From NCBI GenBank assembly GCA_903905285.1, contig CAIVFQ010000137.1, forward strand, positions 1-6,172: a DNA stretch of 6,172 bases. The letters are read 5' to 3'. The position numbers were made by a program, and so were the translations under genes. The DNA comes from an uncultured Alphaproteobacteria bacterium (GTDB taxonomy: Bacteria; Pseudomonadota; Alphaproteobacteria; Paracaedibacterales; CAIULA01). Positions 1 to 5,571 of the stretch are shown here, piece by piece (within the stretch, counting starts at the first letter, position 1; every line of letters starts with the position of its first letter). The notes under the pieces were generated by a model. That model worked only from the letters and a program-made list of their open reading frames with translations. It searched no databases and was not told where the DNA came from.

Positions 1-100
1 AAAGTATTTGAGCCAATATCTTGCGGAGTACACCTTTAGATTTAACAGACGCCATGATCCTGATTCTCTGTTTTTTAGGGCTCTTGGTGCCTGCGTTCAT
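1..100 (-). CDS. Possible 5' end of an unidentified gene leaving the window
   Basis: An open frame of 33 codons starts at ATG 100-98 and runs off the left edge. It is preceded by AGGA at 109-106 with a 5-base spacer, which overlaps the stop codon of the truncated alkD. A second in-frame ATG lies at 55-53. The peptide begins MNAGTKSPKKQRIR and is very basic (many Lys and Arg). I do not recognise it, and it does not match the missing C-terminus of AlkD. It could be a real gene start, part of a mobile or repeat sequence that broke alkD, or a chance frame. Only sequence to the left can decide. Confidence 0.22.
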   Translation of the reverse strand, partial: MNAGTKSPKKQRIRIMASVKSKGVLRKILAQIL

Positions 101-107
101 GCAAATC

Positions 108-611
108 CTACAACATCACAGGCATTGTTCGGATAGGCATGAAATGCCAGGTGGCAACAATGGCAATACGCCGTTCCCACAAGTTGTCTGATTTTGCCAA
201 AACCAGCAAAATGTCTTTGTTTGTATTACTATGCAGATAATCACCAGCAATCAGGTGGGCCGATGCATCCACCAAGTTCCAGTTATTCACGTGTTTTAAA
301 TTACGCATGTAAAAATGGTAAAATTGGTCTTTTTCTTCAGCAGATGATTTTTGATACTGACTGACCAAAATCAACAAGGCTAGCAATCTTTCCTCGTTAA
401 TAGGGGAATCAAGAAGCAGCTGCAATTCTGTTAAAGAAAGGACTGAAAACTGTTTGGCAACTTTCCTTAAATCAGGAACCGCCACCCCGATAAATTGATC
501 ATATTCCGCATAATCACCAACACTCGTTTTAAAGAAAACAGCCTTACTTGGGGTCGATTCCAAAGATAATTGATTCAAGAGAGATTTGATCTGTGTCGCC
601 GTATTCATCAT
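108..611 (-). pseudogene. Truncated AlkD-type DNA alkylation repair protein
   Basis: HEAT-like-repeat DNA glycosylase of the AlkD family, which removes bulky or cationic alkylated bases without base flipping. The frame is open from 710, but family N-termini and an AGGGTG element just upstream favour ATG 611 (or 608), giving 168 residues. Seen: the GDYAEYDQFIGVAVPDLRK segment, the NNWNLVD motif holding the Trp and catalytic Asp (W111, D115), and LWERRIAIVATWHF with the conserved Arg (R147/R148). Homology stops abruptly after TWHF, near base 141, followed by ten unrelated residues and TAG. Full-length members have about 230 residues, so some 60 C-terminal residues are missing, including the GW-LRE segment and the last repeats. 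No other frame to the left restores them. It is therefore probably inactive. Family assignment is confident. Truncation by deletion, rearrangement or insertion is inferred. Confidence 0.75.
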
Positions 612-692
612 GTTCACCCTGTTGATTGGATCCAAGTTTTGTTTGGCAACATGGATACCAAATGTTAGTGTTAGTATTGGAGTGTGCCTAAA

Positions 693-698
693 ATTATA
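693..698 (-). promoter_or_regulatory. Possible -10 box for the alkD remnant
   Basis: Read on the minus strand this is a perfect TATAAT, 82 bases upstream of the preferred alkD start at 611. There is no good -35 at the usual distance (TCTTTA at 17 bases is poor), so this is a weak call. It lies in the short divergent region shared with sucB, for which I could find no convincing promoter on the plus strand. Confidence 0.25.
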
Positions 699-727
699 GG
701 TAGATTGCAAAAATATAAAGAGGTTAT

Positions 728-1783
728 ATGTCTGATCGTCTTCCCTTGGTAGTGCCCATCCTAGGTGAATCTATCACTGAGGCCATCGTCGGTCGCTGGT
801 TAAAGCAAGTGGGCGATTTTGTGCAGATGGATGAAACGGTTGTAGAATTAGAAACCGATAAGGTTACGGTTGAGGTGAATGCCCCTTCAAACGGAGTTCT
901 AGAATCAATCGACTTTTCCCAAGGCAAGACCGCAAAAATAGGCGATATTTTGGGGACTCTTACCCCTAATAAAACCCAGGATCCTGATAAAACCCAGGGA
1001 AACACCCCCCCCTCACCCGTACAATCTAAAAAGATACAGCCAGCTATGAAAGACACCAAGGATAAGCCTGTCATTGAAACCAATCGCTTAGAAAAACGGG
1101 TTCCGTTGTCGCAATTACGGCTGCGTATTGCTGAACGCCTTAAGGAAGCCCAAAATACGGCTGCCATTTTAACAACCTTTAATGAGGTTGATCTTTCAAA
1201 CGTTCAAAGTTTGCGGCAACGCTATAAAGAGGCTTTTGAAAAAAAACACGGTGTCAAGTTGGGTTTAACGTCTTTCTTTGTCAAAGCGGCCGTTCAGGCT
1301 TTACAGGAAATTCCTTTGTTAAACAGCCAAATTGATGGCAACGATATTATACACAAACACTATTATGACATTGGTATCGCTGTGGCAAGCGCTCAAGGAT
1401 TGGTGGTACCCATTCTGCGTGATGCTGATCAACTTGATTACGCGGGCATTGAAAAAGCCCTTGTCGATTTCAGCGAAAGATCAAAAACAAATAAATTAAC
1501 GATGCAAGATCTAAGCGGCGGGACTTTTACCATCACCAATGGGGGTGTTTTTGGCTCACTCCTTTCAACGCCGATTTTAAATCCGCCGCAGTCAGGCATC
1601 CTAGGCCTACACAAGATTCAAGACCGCCCAGTGGCCATTAATGGACGCGTAGAAATACGCCCAATGATGTATGTTGCTTTGTCTTATGACCATCGATTAA
1701 TTGATGGTAAAGATGCTGTAACATTCTTAGTTCTTATTAAAGATTTTCTCGAAAATCCAGGTAAATCTTTATTAGGATTGTAG
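728..1783 (+). CDS. sucB: 2-oxoglutarate dehydrogenase E2, dihydrolipoyl succinyltransferase, lacking the E3-binding domain
   Basis: Core subunit of the 2-oxoglutarate dehydrogenase complex; it transfers the succinyl group from lipoyl-lysine to CoA in the cytoplasm. The 351 residues comprise a biotinyl/lipoyl domain (about 1-78, lipoylated K45 in ETDKVTVEV), a short polar linker (about 79-122), and the catalytic acyltransferase domain (123-351). The latter carries [20 protein letters not shown] and the active-site DHRLIDG (H322, D326). The catalytic part resembles SucB of Rickettsiales, not the pyruvate E2. The peripheral-subunit-binding domain expected between the two is absent: the linker has no SPAxRxLxxE or GTGxxGRxxxxD motif, and the protein is about 50 residues shorter than usual. 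The start is ATG with AAGAGG at 718-723. No sucA lies upstream (a divergent gene does) and no lpd downstream. The frame is intact and catalytic residues are present, so I expect a functional enzyme. Confidence 0.95.
   Translation: MSDRLPLVVPILGESITEAIVGRWLKQVGDFVQMDETVVELETDKVTVEVNAPSNGVLESIDFSQGKTAKIGDILGTLTPNKTQDPDKTQGNTPPSPVQSKKIQPAMKDTKDKPVIETNRLEKRVPLSQLRLRIAERLKEAQNTAAILTTFNEVDLSNVQSLRQRYKEAFEKKHGVKLGLTSFFVKAAVQALQEIPLLNSQIDGNDIIHKHYYDIGIAVASAQGLVVPILRDADQLDYAGIEKALVDFSERSKTNKLTMQDLSGGTFTITNGGVFGSLLSTPILNPPQSGILGLHKIQDRPVAINGRVEIRPMMYVALSYDHRLIDGKDAVTFLVLIKDFLENPGKSLLGL
970..998 (+). repeat. Direct repeat of an 11-bp unit in the sucB linker, followed by a C8 tract
   Basis: TAAAACCCAGG occurs at 970-980 and again, identically, at 988-998, an 18-base period that encodes KTQ twice. 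A run of eight C bases follows at 1005-1012, within codons for NTPPS. All of it lies in the flexible linker where the E3-binding domain should be. Repeats and homopolymers of this kind are prone to slippage, so they may be traces of the event that shortened the linker. Confidence 0.6.
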
Positions 1784-1800
1784 CTATTAAAAACCTAAAT

Positions 1801-1829
1801 TTGACAACGGAAAGAAAATGTTCTAGGGT
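1801..1829 (+). promoter_or_regulatory. Sigma70-type promoter for nfu and the lytic transglycosylase gene
   Basis: A perfect TTGACA at 1801-1806 is followed, after a 17-base spacer, by TAGGGT at 1824-1829. The -10 matches only three of six bases, but these are the key first T, second A and final T. Transcription would start near 1836, leaving a leader of about 27 bases containing the Shine-Dalgarno at 1849-1856. The position, just after the sucB stop and before the nfu start, fits independent expression of nfu. Confidence 0.5.
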
Positions 1830-1848
1830 CTGCGTACCTAATTTAACC

Positions 1849-1856
1849 AAGGAGGA
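1849..1856 (+). promoter_or_regulatory. Strong Shine-Dalgarno that places the nfu start at CTG 1863
   Basis: AAGGAGGA is a near-perfect anti-16S match. It ends seven bases before CTG 1863-1865, the ideal spacing, but lies about 55 bases before the first in-frame ATG at 1911. The only other in-frame codons between the upstream stop (1839-1841) and the CTG that might be considered are ordinary sense codons; there is no in-frame ATG, GTG or TTG. The site therefore supports initiation at CTG. Confidence 0.75.
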
Positions 1857-1862
1857 TTTGTT

Positions 1863-2420
1863 CTGTTTATTCAAACTGAAGAAACACCGAACCCCAACAG
1901 TTTAAAGTTTATGCCGGGTCGGCACGTGATGGGTGAACAACCACCCTTATCTTTTAAAAAGACAGATGAGTGTCATACGTCGCCTTTAGCCAAAAGGCTT
2001 TTACAAATTGAGAACCTACAAGAGGTCTTTTTAGGCTCTGACTTCATCACCATCAGCAAACAAGCAGATCAAGATTGGTACGTCTTAAAGCCTTTGATCT
2101 TGGGTGCCTTGATGGAGGCGTTTGTGAATGGTCTTCCAATCTATCAAGAATCAGGGGACCCTGTTAAAAGCACGCCCGTTTCTGATGACCCCTTAGTTAA
2201 TCAAATCTGCGAATTATTAGAAACACGCATACGCCCAGCTGTTGCCCAAGATGGCGGTGATATTACCTTCGAAGGGTTTGAAGACGGCATTGTCTATTTA
2301 AGAATGAAAGGGGCCTGTTCAGGTTGCCCCAGTTCGTCAGCCACCTTAAAATCAGGAATTGAAAACATGTTGAAATATTATGTGCCTGAAGTTTTAGAAG
2401 TGAGACAAGTCAATGACTAA
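1863..2420 (+). CDS. NifU-family Fe-S cluster carrier (Nfu), probable CTG start
   Basis: Cytoplasmic Fe-S scaffold/carrier that delivers clusters to apoproteins. It has 185 residues from CTG 1863. The N-terminal Nfu_N domain (about 1-95) starts FIQTEETPNPNSLKF and includes SPLAKRLLQIENLQEVFLGSDFITISK; the C-terminal NifU-like domain (about 110-182) has the cluster-binding CSGCPSS with C152 and C155, and IRPAVAQDGGDI before it. Starting at ATG 1911 would delete 16 residues that are among the most conserved in the family (TPNPNSLKF), whereas alphaproteobacterial members begin MFIQTE, so the initiator aligns exactly with CTG 1863. A strong Shine-Dalgarno sits seven bases upstream. The gene has its own likely promoter and overlaps the next gene by 8 bases. 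Function is confident. CTG initiation is inferred and could instead reflect a base-call error in an ATG. Confidence 0.93.
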   Translation: MFIQTEETPNPNSLKFMPGRHVMGEQPPLSFKKTDECHTSPLAKRLLQIENLQEVFLGSDFITISKQADQDWYVLKPLILGALMEAFVNGLPIYQESGDPVKSTPVSDDPLVNQICELLETRIRPAVAQDGGDITFEGFEDGIVYLRMKGACSGCPSSSATLKSGIENMLKYYVPEVLEVRQVND

Positions 2421-3003
2421 AACATTTTTTCTACGTCTTAGTGTTTCTTTGCTGGGAGCGTTTTTCTCTCTTGGTCAGGCAAAAGCCGCCATTCACAGAC
2501 CTGTCCTTAAACAAGCCCCCCCTAAACCTCAAGATGATGCTTCCTTAATAAACTCTAACGACTGCAAAAAGATTACGGCTTTTCTTGAAAAAAAACACGA
2601 CATTCCAAAGGATTTACTGGGCGCCATTGCCCGCGTAGAATCCGGAAAATCGCCTTGGGCTGTCAATGCCCGGGGGCGTTCGCATCAGTTTCGCAACAAA
2701 GAACGGGCCCTTAAGTTTATTCAAGACTTGAAAAAAAAAGGTGATAAAAACATTAATGTTGGTTACATGCAAATCAACCTTCAATCCCACGAATGCAAAT
2801 TTAAAAAATTAGAAGATGTTTTGACCCCTTACCACAACATCGCCTATGCCGCCAAACTGCTTAAACACCTTCACAAACGGTATGGATCATGGGAAGCTGC
2901 TATTCGGTATTATCATTCAGGGTCTTCTGCGCACAACCTGCCTTACCAGCGAAAAGTCTTTCAGGCTTGGGGAACTGCTTGCAGTAAATCTTACGCTGGA
3001 TAA
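2413..3003 (+). CDS. Secreted lytic transglycosylase (SLT domain)
   Basis: Periplasmic enzyme cleaving the MurNAc-GlcNAc bond of peptidoglycan to leave 1,6-anhydro ends. It has 196 residues. The signal peptide covers 1-25: basic start, hydrophobic FFLRLSVSLLGAFFSLG, and AKA cleavage motif at 23-25. The SLT domain follows from about 50: DLLGAIARVESG with predicted catalytic Glu E76, the NVGYMQINLQ motif (117-122 for GYMQIN), NIAYAAKLL, and the terminal GSWEAAIRYYHSG. This matches the short stand-alone alphaproteobacterial SLT proteins, related to VirB1-like enzymes. The start ATG overlaps the nfu end by 8 bases and its own ribosome site is weak, so translation is probably coupled to nfu. Nothing nearby indicates a secretion system, so I favour a general cell-wall role. 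A run of nine A bases at 2731-2739 encodes three lysines before the GYMQIN motif. Confidence 0.9.
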   Translation: MTKTFFLRLSVSLLGAFFSLGQAKAAIHRPVLKQAPPKPQDDASLINSNDCKKITAFLEKKHDIPKDLLGAIARVESGKSPWAVNARGRSHQFRNKERALKFIQDLKKKGDKNINVGYMQINLQSHECKFKKLEDVLTPYHNIAYAAKLLKHLHKRYGSWEAAIRYYHSGSSAHNLPYQRKVFQAWGTACSKSYAG

Positions 3004-3099
3004 CTTTCAAACAATAAGATATCCTGAAGTTCAAGGATTCATGGTGAGTTCTTGCTGAGTTAATATCAGGCCCATAAGAGCCGACTTAGCGGGTTCTTG

Positions 3100-3190
3100 T
3101 CATTGCGAACCCCTGAAAGGGGTATGGCAATCTCCTGAAAGTGTGCCCAAATGGTTGGAGATCACCACGTCGCTTCGCTCCTCGTGATGA
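3100..3190 (+). repeat. Nested palindromic intergenic repeat element
   Basis: A 91-base unit bounded by imperfect inverted ends: TCATTGCGA (3100-3108) and TCGTGATGA (3182-3190), 7 of 9 matching. Inside are a hairpin of ACCCC/GGGGT around a TGAAA loop (3109-3123) flanked by ATTGC/GCAAT (3102-3106 with 3127-3131), a second pairing ATCTCC/GGAGAT (3130-3135 with 3157-3162), and a third, ATCAC/GTGAT (3161-3165 with 3184-3188), enclosing CGCTTCGCTCC. No coding frame is evident. The rest of the 284-base gap between the transglycosylase and rutE shows only a CTTCGCGGGAATGGCAGAG stretch at 3217-3235, which resembles a scrap of another common intergenic repeat, and the rutE ribosome site. Sequences of this style are typically scattered in many copies through a genome; copy number cannot be seen here. 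Confidence 0.6.
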
Positions 3191-3287
3191 AGGAACCTCT
3201 TACGAAACCTGTGCACCTTCGCGGGAATGGCAGAGAATCAAAGTGAGAAGTTATAAAATTTAGTAAGCGTAAGAAAGGTTTTGCTCA

Positions 3288-3881
3288 GTGAACGATTTCC
3301 AAGGAAACAAACAATTTATCTCTAAGATTTTTACCGATGCGCGCACGCATTATTCTTGGCAAGATAAACCTGTCCCCCATCACCTTTTAAAAGACATTTA
3401 TGACGTGGCTAAGTTTGGCCCGACCAGCGCCAATTGTTGCCCTTTACGAGTTTTGTTTATTGAAAGCCAATCTTCCAAAGAAAAACTAAAACCTTCTTTG
3501 GCACCTGGAAACGTTGATAAAACAATGTCGGCCCTGGTAACGGCGATTTTCGCCTATGACAGCGAATTCTATAATGAACTTCCCATGTTATTTCCCCACG
3601 CTGATGCCAAAGCCTGGTTTACAGGAAATGTCGCTTATGCAACAGAGACAGGGCTACTTAATGCCGGCTTGCAGGCCGCCTATTTTCTTATAGCAGCCCG
3701 ATCTTTAGGGTTGGATTGTGGCCCGATGTCTGGATTTGATCGTCAAAAAACGGATGAAACTTTTTTCACCGACACAACATGGAAATCAATTTTTCTGTGT
3801 AATTTAGGATATGGTCAACACGATAAGTTGTACCCTCGACTTCCGCGTCTGGAATATGATGCGGTTTGTAAAATCGTTTAA
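3288..3881 (+). CDS. rutE: RutE/HadB-type nitroreductase-family flavoenzyme (putative malonic semialdehyde reductase)
   Basis: FMN-dependent, NAD(P)H-using reductase of the RutE branch of the nitroreductase family; in E. coli RutE reduces malonic semialdehyde to 3-hydroxypropionate in pyrimidine ring breakdown. It has 197 residues, the usual length. Branch-specific motifs are clear: ARTHYSW (18-24), KFGPTSANCCP (42-52, flavin-binding loop), LKPSLAPGNVDKTMSA (67-82), LFPHADAKAWF (101-111), LGLDCGPMSGFD (140-151) and CNLGYG near the C-terminus. The start is GTG, supported by AAAGG at 3274-3278 about nine bases upstream and by the family N-terminus. No rutA-D, F or G lies beside it, so the physiological substrate may be another reactive aldehyde, quinone or nitro compound. 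It is followed after 14 bases by cvpA, suggesting co-transcription. The subfamily is confident; the substrate is inferred. Confidence 0.9.
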   Translation: MNDFQGNKQFISKIFTDARTHYSWQDKPVPHHLLKDIYDVAKFGPTSANCCPLRVLFIESQSSKEKLKPSLAPGNVDKTMSALVTAIFAYDSEFYNELPMLFPHADAKAWFTGNVAYATETGLLNAGLQAAYFLIAARSLGLDCGPMSGFDRQKTDETFFTDTTWKSIFLCNLGYGQHDKLYPRLPRLEYDAVCKIV

Positions 3882-3895
3882 AGGCTGAGGTTATT

Positions 3896-4723
3896 GTGAA
3901 CGCTGTTGATATTGGCATTTTAGTTGTTATGTTCTTGTCGGCCCTGATGGGGATAATGCGTGGATTAACGCGTGAAGTATTGGGTTTGATATCATGGACA
4001 GCCGCCGGGTTCGCCGCCTTTTTTAGTCTGCCATTAGCACAATCCCTAGCCCGACATTATATCCCAAACCCTATGTTGGCTGATATTGTCTGCGCGGGTG
4101 TGTTATTCATTATTTTCCTAATTCTCTTCAGTTTTATCAGCCAATTTTTCACTGGCTTGGTTCGTCAAAGCAAATTAGGGGGTATTGATCGTTCCTTAGG
4201 GTTTGGTTACGGCCTGCTAAGGGGGTTTATTCTTATTTGCGTTGTTGAAATTATGATGGGCATTTTTGTTAGCCGCCCCGAATACCCAAAGCTTATCCAA
4301 GAAAGCCATTTAAGCTCAAGCCTTTACCGAGGCAGTGATTCTGTCTTTAATTTCCTGCCATCCTCTCTCCAAAACCTTATTAAACAACAGCAAAAAAAAT
4401 ATAGTGATCCAACCTCAAAGTCATCAATCAGTACGCTGTCCTCTAGTGGGACTCCTCAAGATTTATTAACAGCAACCCTTATTCAACAAGGTACACAGGC
4501 GATCATTCCATCTTCTGTATCGCGCGAATCCCCTCCCCCTTCGGTTAGTCACAGTCAATCTGTTCCTGATAAAGATGTGGTGGCAAACAACCAAAAAACA
4601 GTGGAAGAGCTGGCCCGTTTAAAACCTAAAGCCGCCACCAACAAAACCACGTCTGCAAATTATTCAAAACAACAACGTCGCAATATGGAACGTTTGTTAG
4701 AGCAGAATGATGTCAAAGATTAA
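3896..4723 (+). CDS. cvpA: CvpA family inner-membrane protein with long polar C-terminal tail
   Basis: CvpA-family membrane protein, named for colicin V production in E. coli; its molecular role remains unsettled, with links to envelope stress. Seen: four predicted membrane segments at about 4-22, 29-50, 62-86 and 104-125, the family segment MRGLTREVLGLISW (21-34), and GGIDRSLGFGYGLLRG (95-110) before the last helix. From about residue 163 a hydrophilic tail of some 110 residues follows, rich in Ser, Thr, Gln, Lys and Pro, with no recognisable domain; E. coli CvpA is only about 160 residues long. The start is GTG with GAGG at 3887-3890, five bases upstream. It lies 14 bases after rutE and 22 bases before the preferred rnd start, so the three are likely one operon. 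The common radA-cvpA-purF neighbourhood is not seen here. Confidence 0.9.
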   Translation: MNAVDIGILVVMFLSALMGIMRGLTREVLGLISWTAAGFAAFFSLPLAQSLARHYIPNPMLADIVCAGVLFIIFLILFSFISQFFTGLVRQSKLGGIDRSLGFGYGLLRGFILICVVEIMMGIFVSRPEYPKLIQESHLSSSLYRGSDSVFNFLPSSLQNLIKQQQKKYSDPTSKSSISTLSSSGTPQDLLTATLIQQGTQAIIPSSVSRESPPPSVSHSQSVPDKDVVANNQKTVEELARLKPKAATNKTTSANYSKQQRRNMERLLEQNDVKD

Positions 4724-4732
4724 TTTAATAAA

Positions 4733-4737
4733 AAGGG
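4733..4737 (+). promoter_or_regulatory. Shine-Dalgarno that places the rnd start at GTG 4746
   Basis: AAGGG, eight bases before GTG 4746. The earlier in-frame ATGs at 4707 and 4710 lie inside the end of cvpA and have only a weak AGAGC upstream. Family members begin directly with the (M)xIHLHxxDLP segment that GTG 4746 opens, so this site settles the start. Confidence 0.6.
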
Positions 4738-4745
4738 CCTGTCCT

Positions 4746-5372
4746 GTGAAAATCCATTTACATTCTTATGATTTACCAGCTGATGTTACGTTTAAAGGCA
4801 GCGTGGCCATTGATACCGAAGCTATGGGTTTGAAAAATCATCGCGACCGGCTATGCCTTGTTCAACTGTCGGCAGGTGATGAAGAATGTCATTTGGTTCA
4901 TTTTCCAGAACCACGCTTTGATCAAGCCGTTAATTTAAAGAAAGCTTTAGCCGACAAAGATTTACTGAAAATTTTTCACTATGCACGTTTTGATGTGGGA
5001 ATTTTAAGGCATACATTTCAACTGCCGGTAGAGAATATCTATTGTACAAAAATTGCGTCACGGTTCGTGCGAACCTATACCAACCGCCATGGGTTGAAAG
5101 ATTTGTGCAAAGAACTATTGGGAGTTGACCTTTCTAAACAGGAGCAAACGTCTGATTGGGGAAGTCCGGTATTAAGTCCAGAACAATTAAAATATGCTGC
5201 CACTGATGTTTTGCACCTGCATAAGCTTAAACAAAAACTTGATATCTTGTTAGCAAGAGAAAAACGCCAAAGCCTGGCCCAAGCCTGTTTTGATTTTCTT
5301 CCCCATCGCACACACCTTGATTTAACCGCTGGCGAAAATTTCGATATCTTTAGCTACCAAACAGACGGATAA
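4746..5372 (+). CDS. rnd: Ribonuclease D, short alphaproteobacterial form
   Basis: DEDDy-family 3'-5' exoribonuclease that trims tRNA and other RNA 3' ends using two metal ions. It has 208 residues from GTG 4746. The exonuclease motifs are all present: Exo I AIDTEAMGL (D23, E25), Exo II FHYARFDVGIL (D83) and Exo III YAATDVLHLHKL (Y150, D154). HRDC domains are absent, as expected for this roughly 205-residue class; E. coli RNase D is about 375 residues. Starting at ATG 4707 would add 13 residues not typical of the family and overlap cvpA by 17 bases, so GTG 4746 with AAGGG eight bases upstream is preferred. It is the last gene of the rutE-cvpA-rnd cluster. A strong hairpin 38 bases after the stop may mark the transcript end. 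Confidence 0.93.
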   Translation: MKIHLHSYDLPADVTFKGSVAIDTEAMGLKNHRDRLCLVQLSAGDEECHLVHFPEPRFDQAVNLKKALADKDLLKIFHYARFDVGILRHTFQLPVENIYCTKIASRFVRTYTNRHGLKDLCKELLGVDLSKQEQTSDWGSPVLSPEQLKYAATDVLHLHKLKQKLDILLAREKRQSLAQACFDFLPHRTHLDLTAGENFDIFSYQTDG

Positions 5373-5410
5373 AATTCCATCCACCAATTACTTCACACAT
5401 ACAGCGATGA

Positions 5411-5439
5411 CGGATTTGGGCTTTTGTGCCCCAAATCCG
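5411..5439 (+). terminator. Strong hairpin after rnd, possible transcript end
   Basis: CGGATTTGGG (5411-5420) pairs perfectly with CCCAAATCCG (5430-5439) around a nine-base loop. No T-run follows (CTCGTAAAATTAG) on this strand or the other, so it is not a canonical intrinsic terminator. Its place between convergent genes, 38 bases after the rnd stop, suits a 3'-end barrier protecting the mRNA, or a dispersed palindrome. The rest of 5373-5571 shows no gene I can support. Confidence 0.45.
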
Positions 5440-5571
5440 CTCGTAAAATTAGCTTTCAAGAGTCCATGAAATTTGAATAAAATCCACTTTGACACTTATA
5501 AACATTTTGGGTGCGAATGTATTAGGATCACGCCAATGTCTGTGTTTGAAAGGGTGGAAAATATTTTAAGG

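Noticed and set aside
724..1167. Antisense frame of 147 codons across the 5' part of sucB
   Set aside because: It lies opposite a clearly identified gene with intact motifs, and its peptide resembles no known protein.
1911..1913. ATG as the nfu start
   Set aside because: It would remove the conserved TPNPNSLKF segment and lies far from the strong Shine-Dalgarno at 1849-1856.
2846..3058. Frame of 70 codons on the plus strand across the end of the transglycosylase gene
   Set aside because: It shares bases with the conserved C-terminus of the SLT protein in another frame, and has no family resemblance or ribosome site.
3060..3290. tRNA or small-RNA gene in the gap before rutE, suggested by GGGTTCTTG and stem-forming sequence
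   Set aside because: No cloverleaf, anticodon arm or acceptor stem can be built; the pairings fit the palindromic repeat instead.
5075..5311. Antisense frame of 78 codons inside rnd
   Set aside because: It lies opposite the Exo III region of a well-supported RNase D and looks like chance coding.
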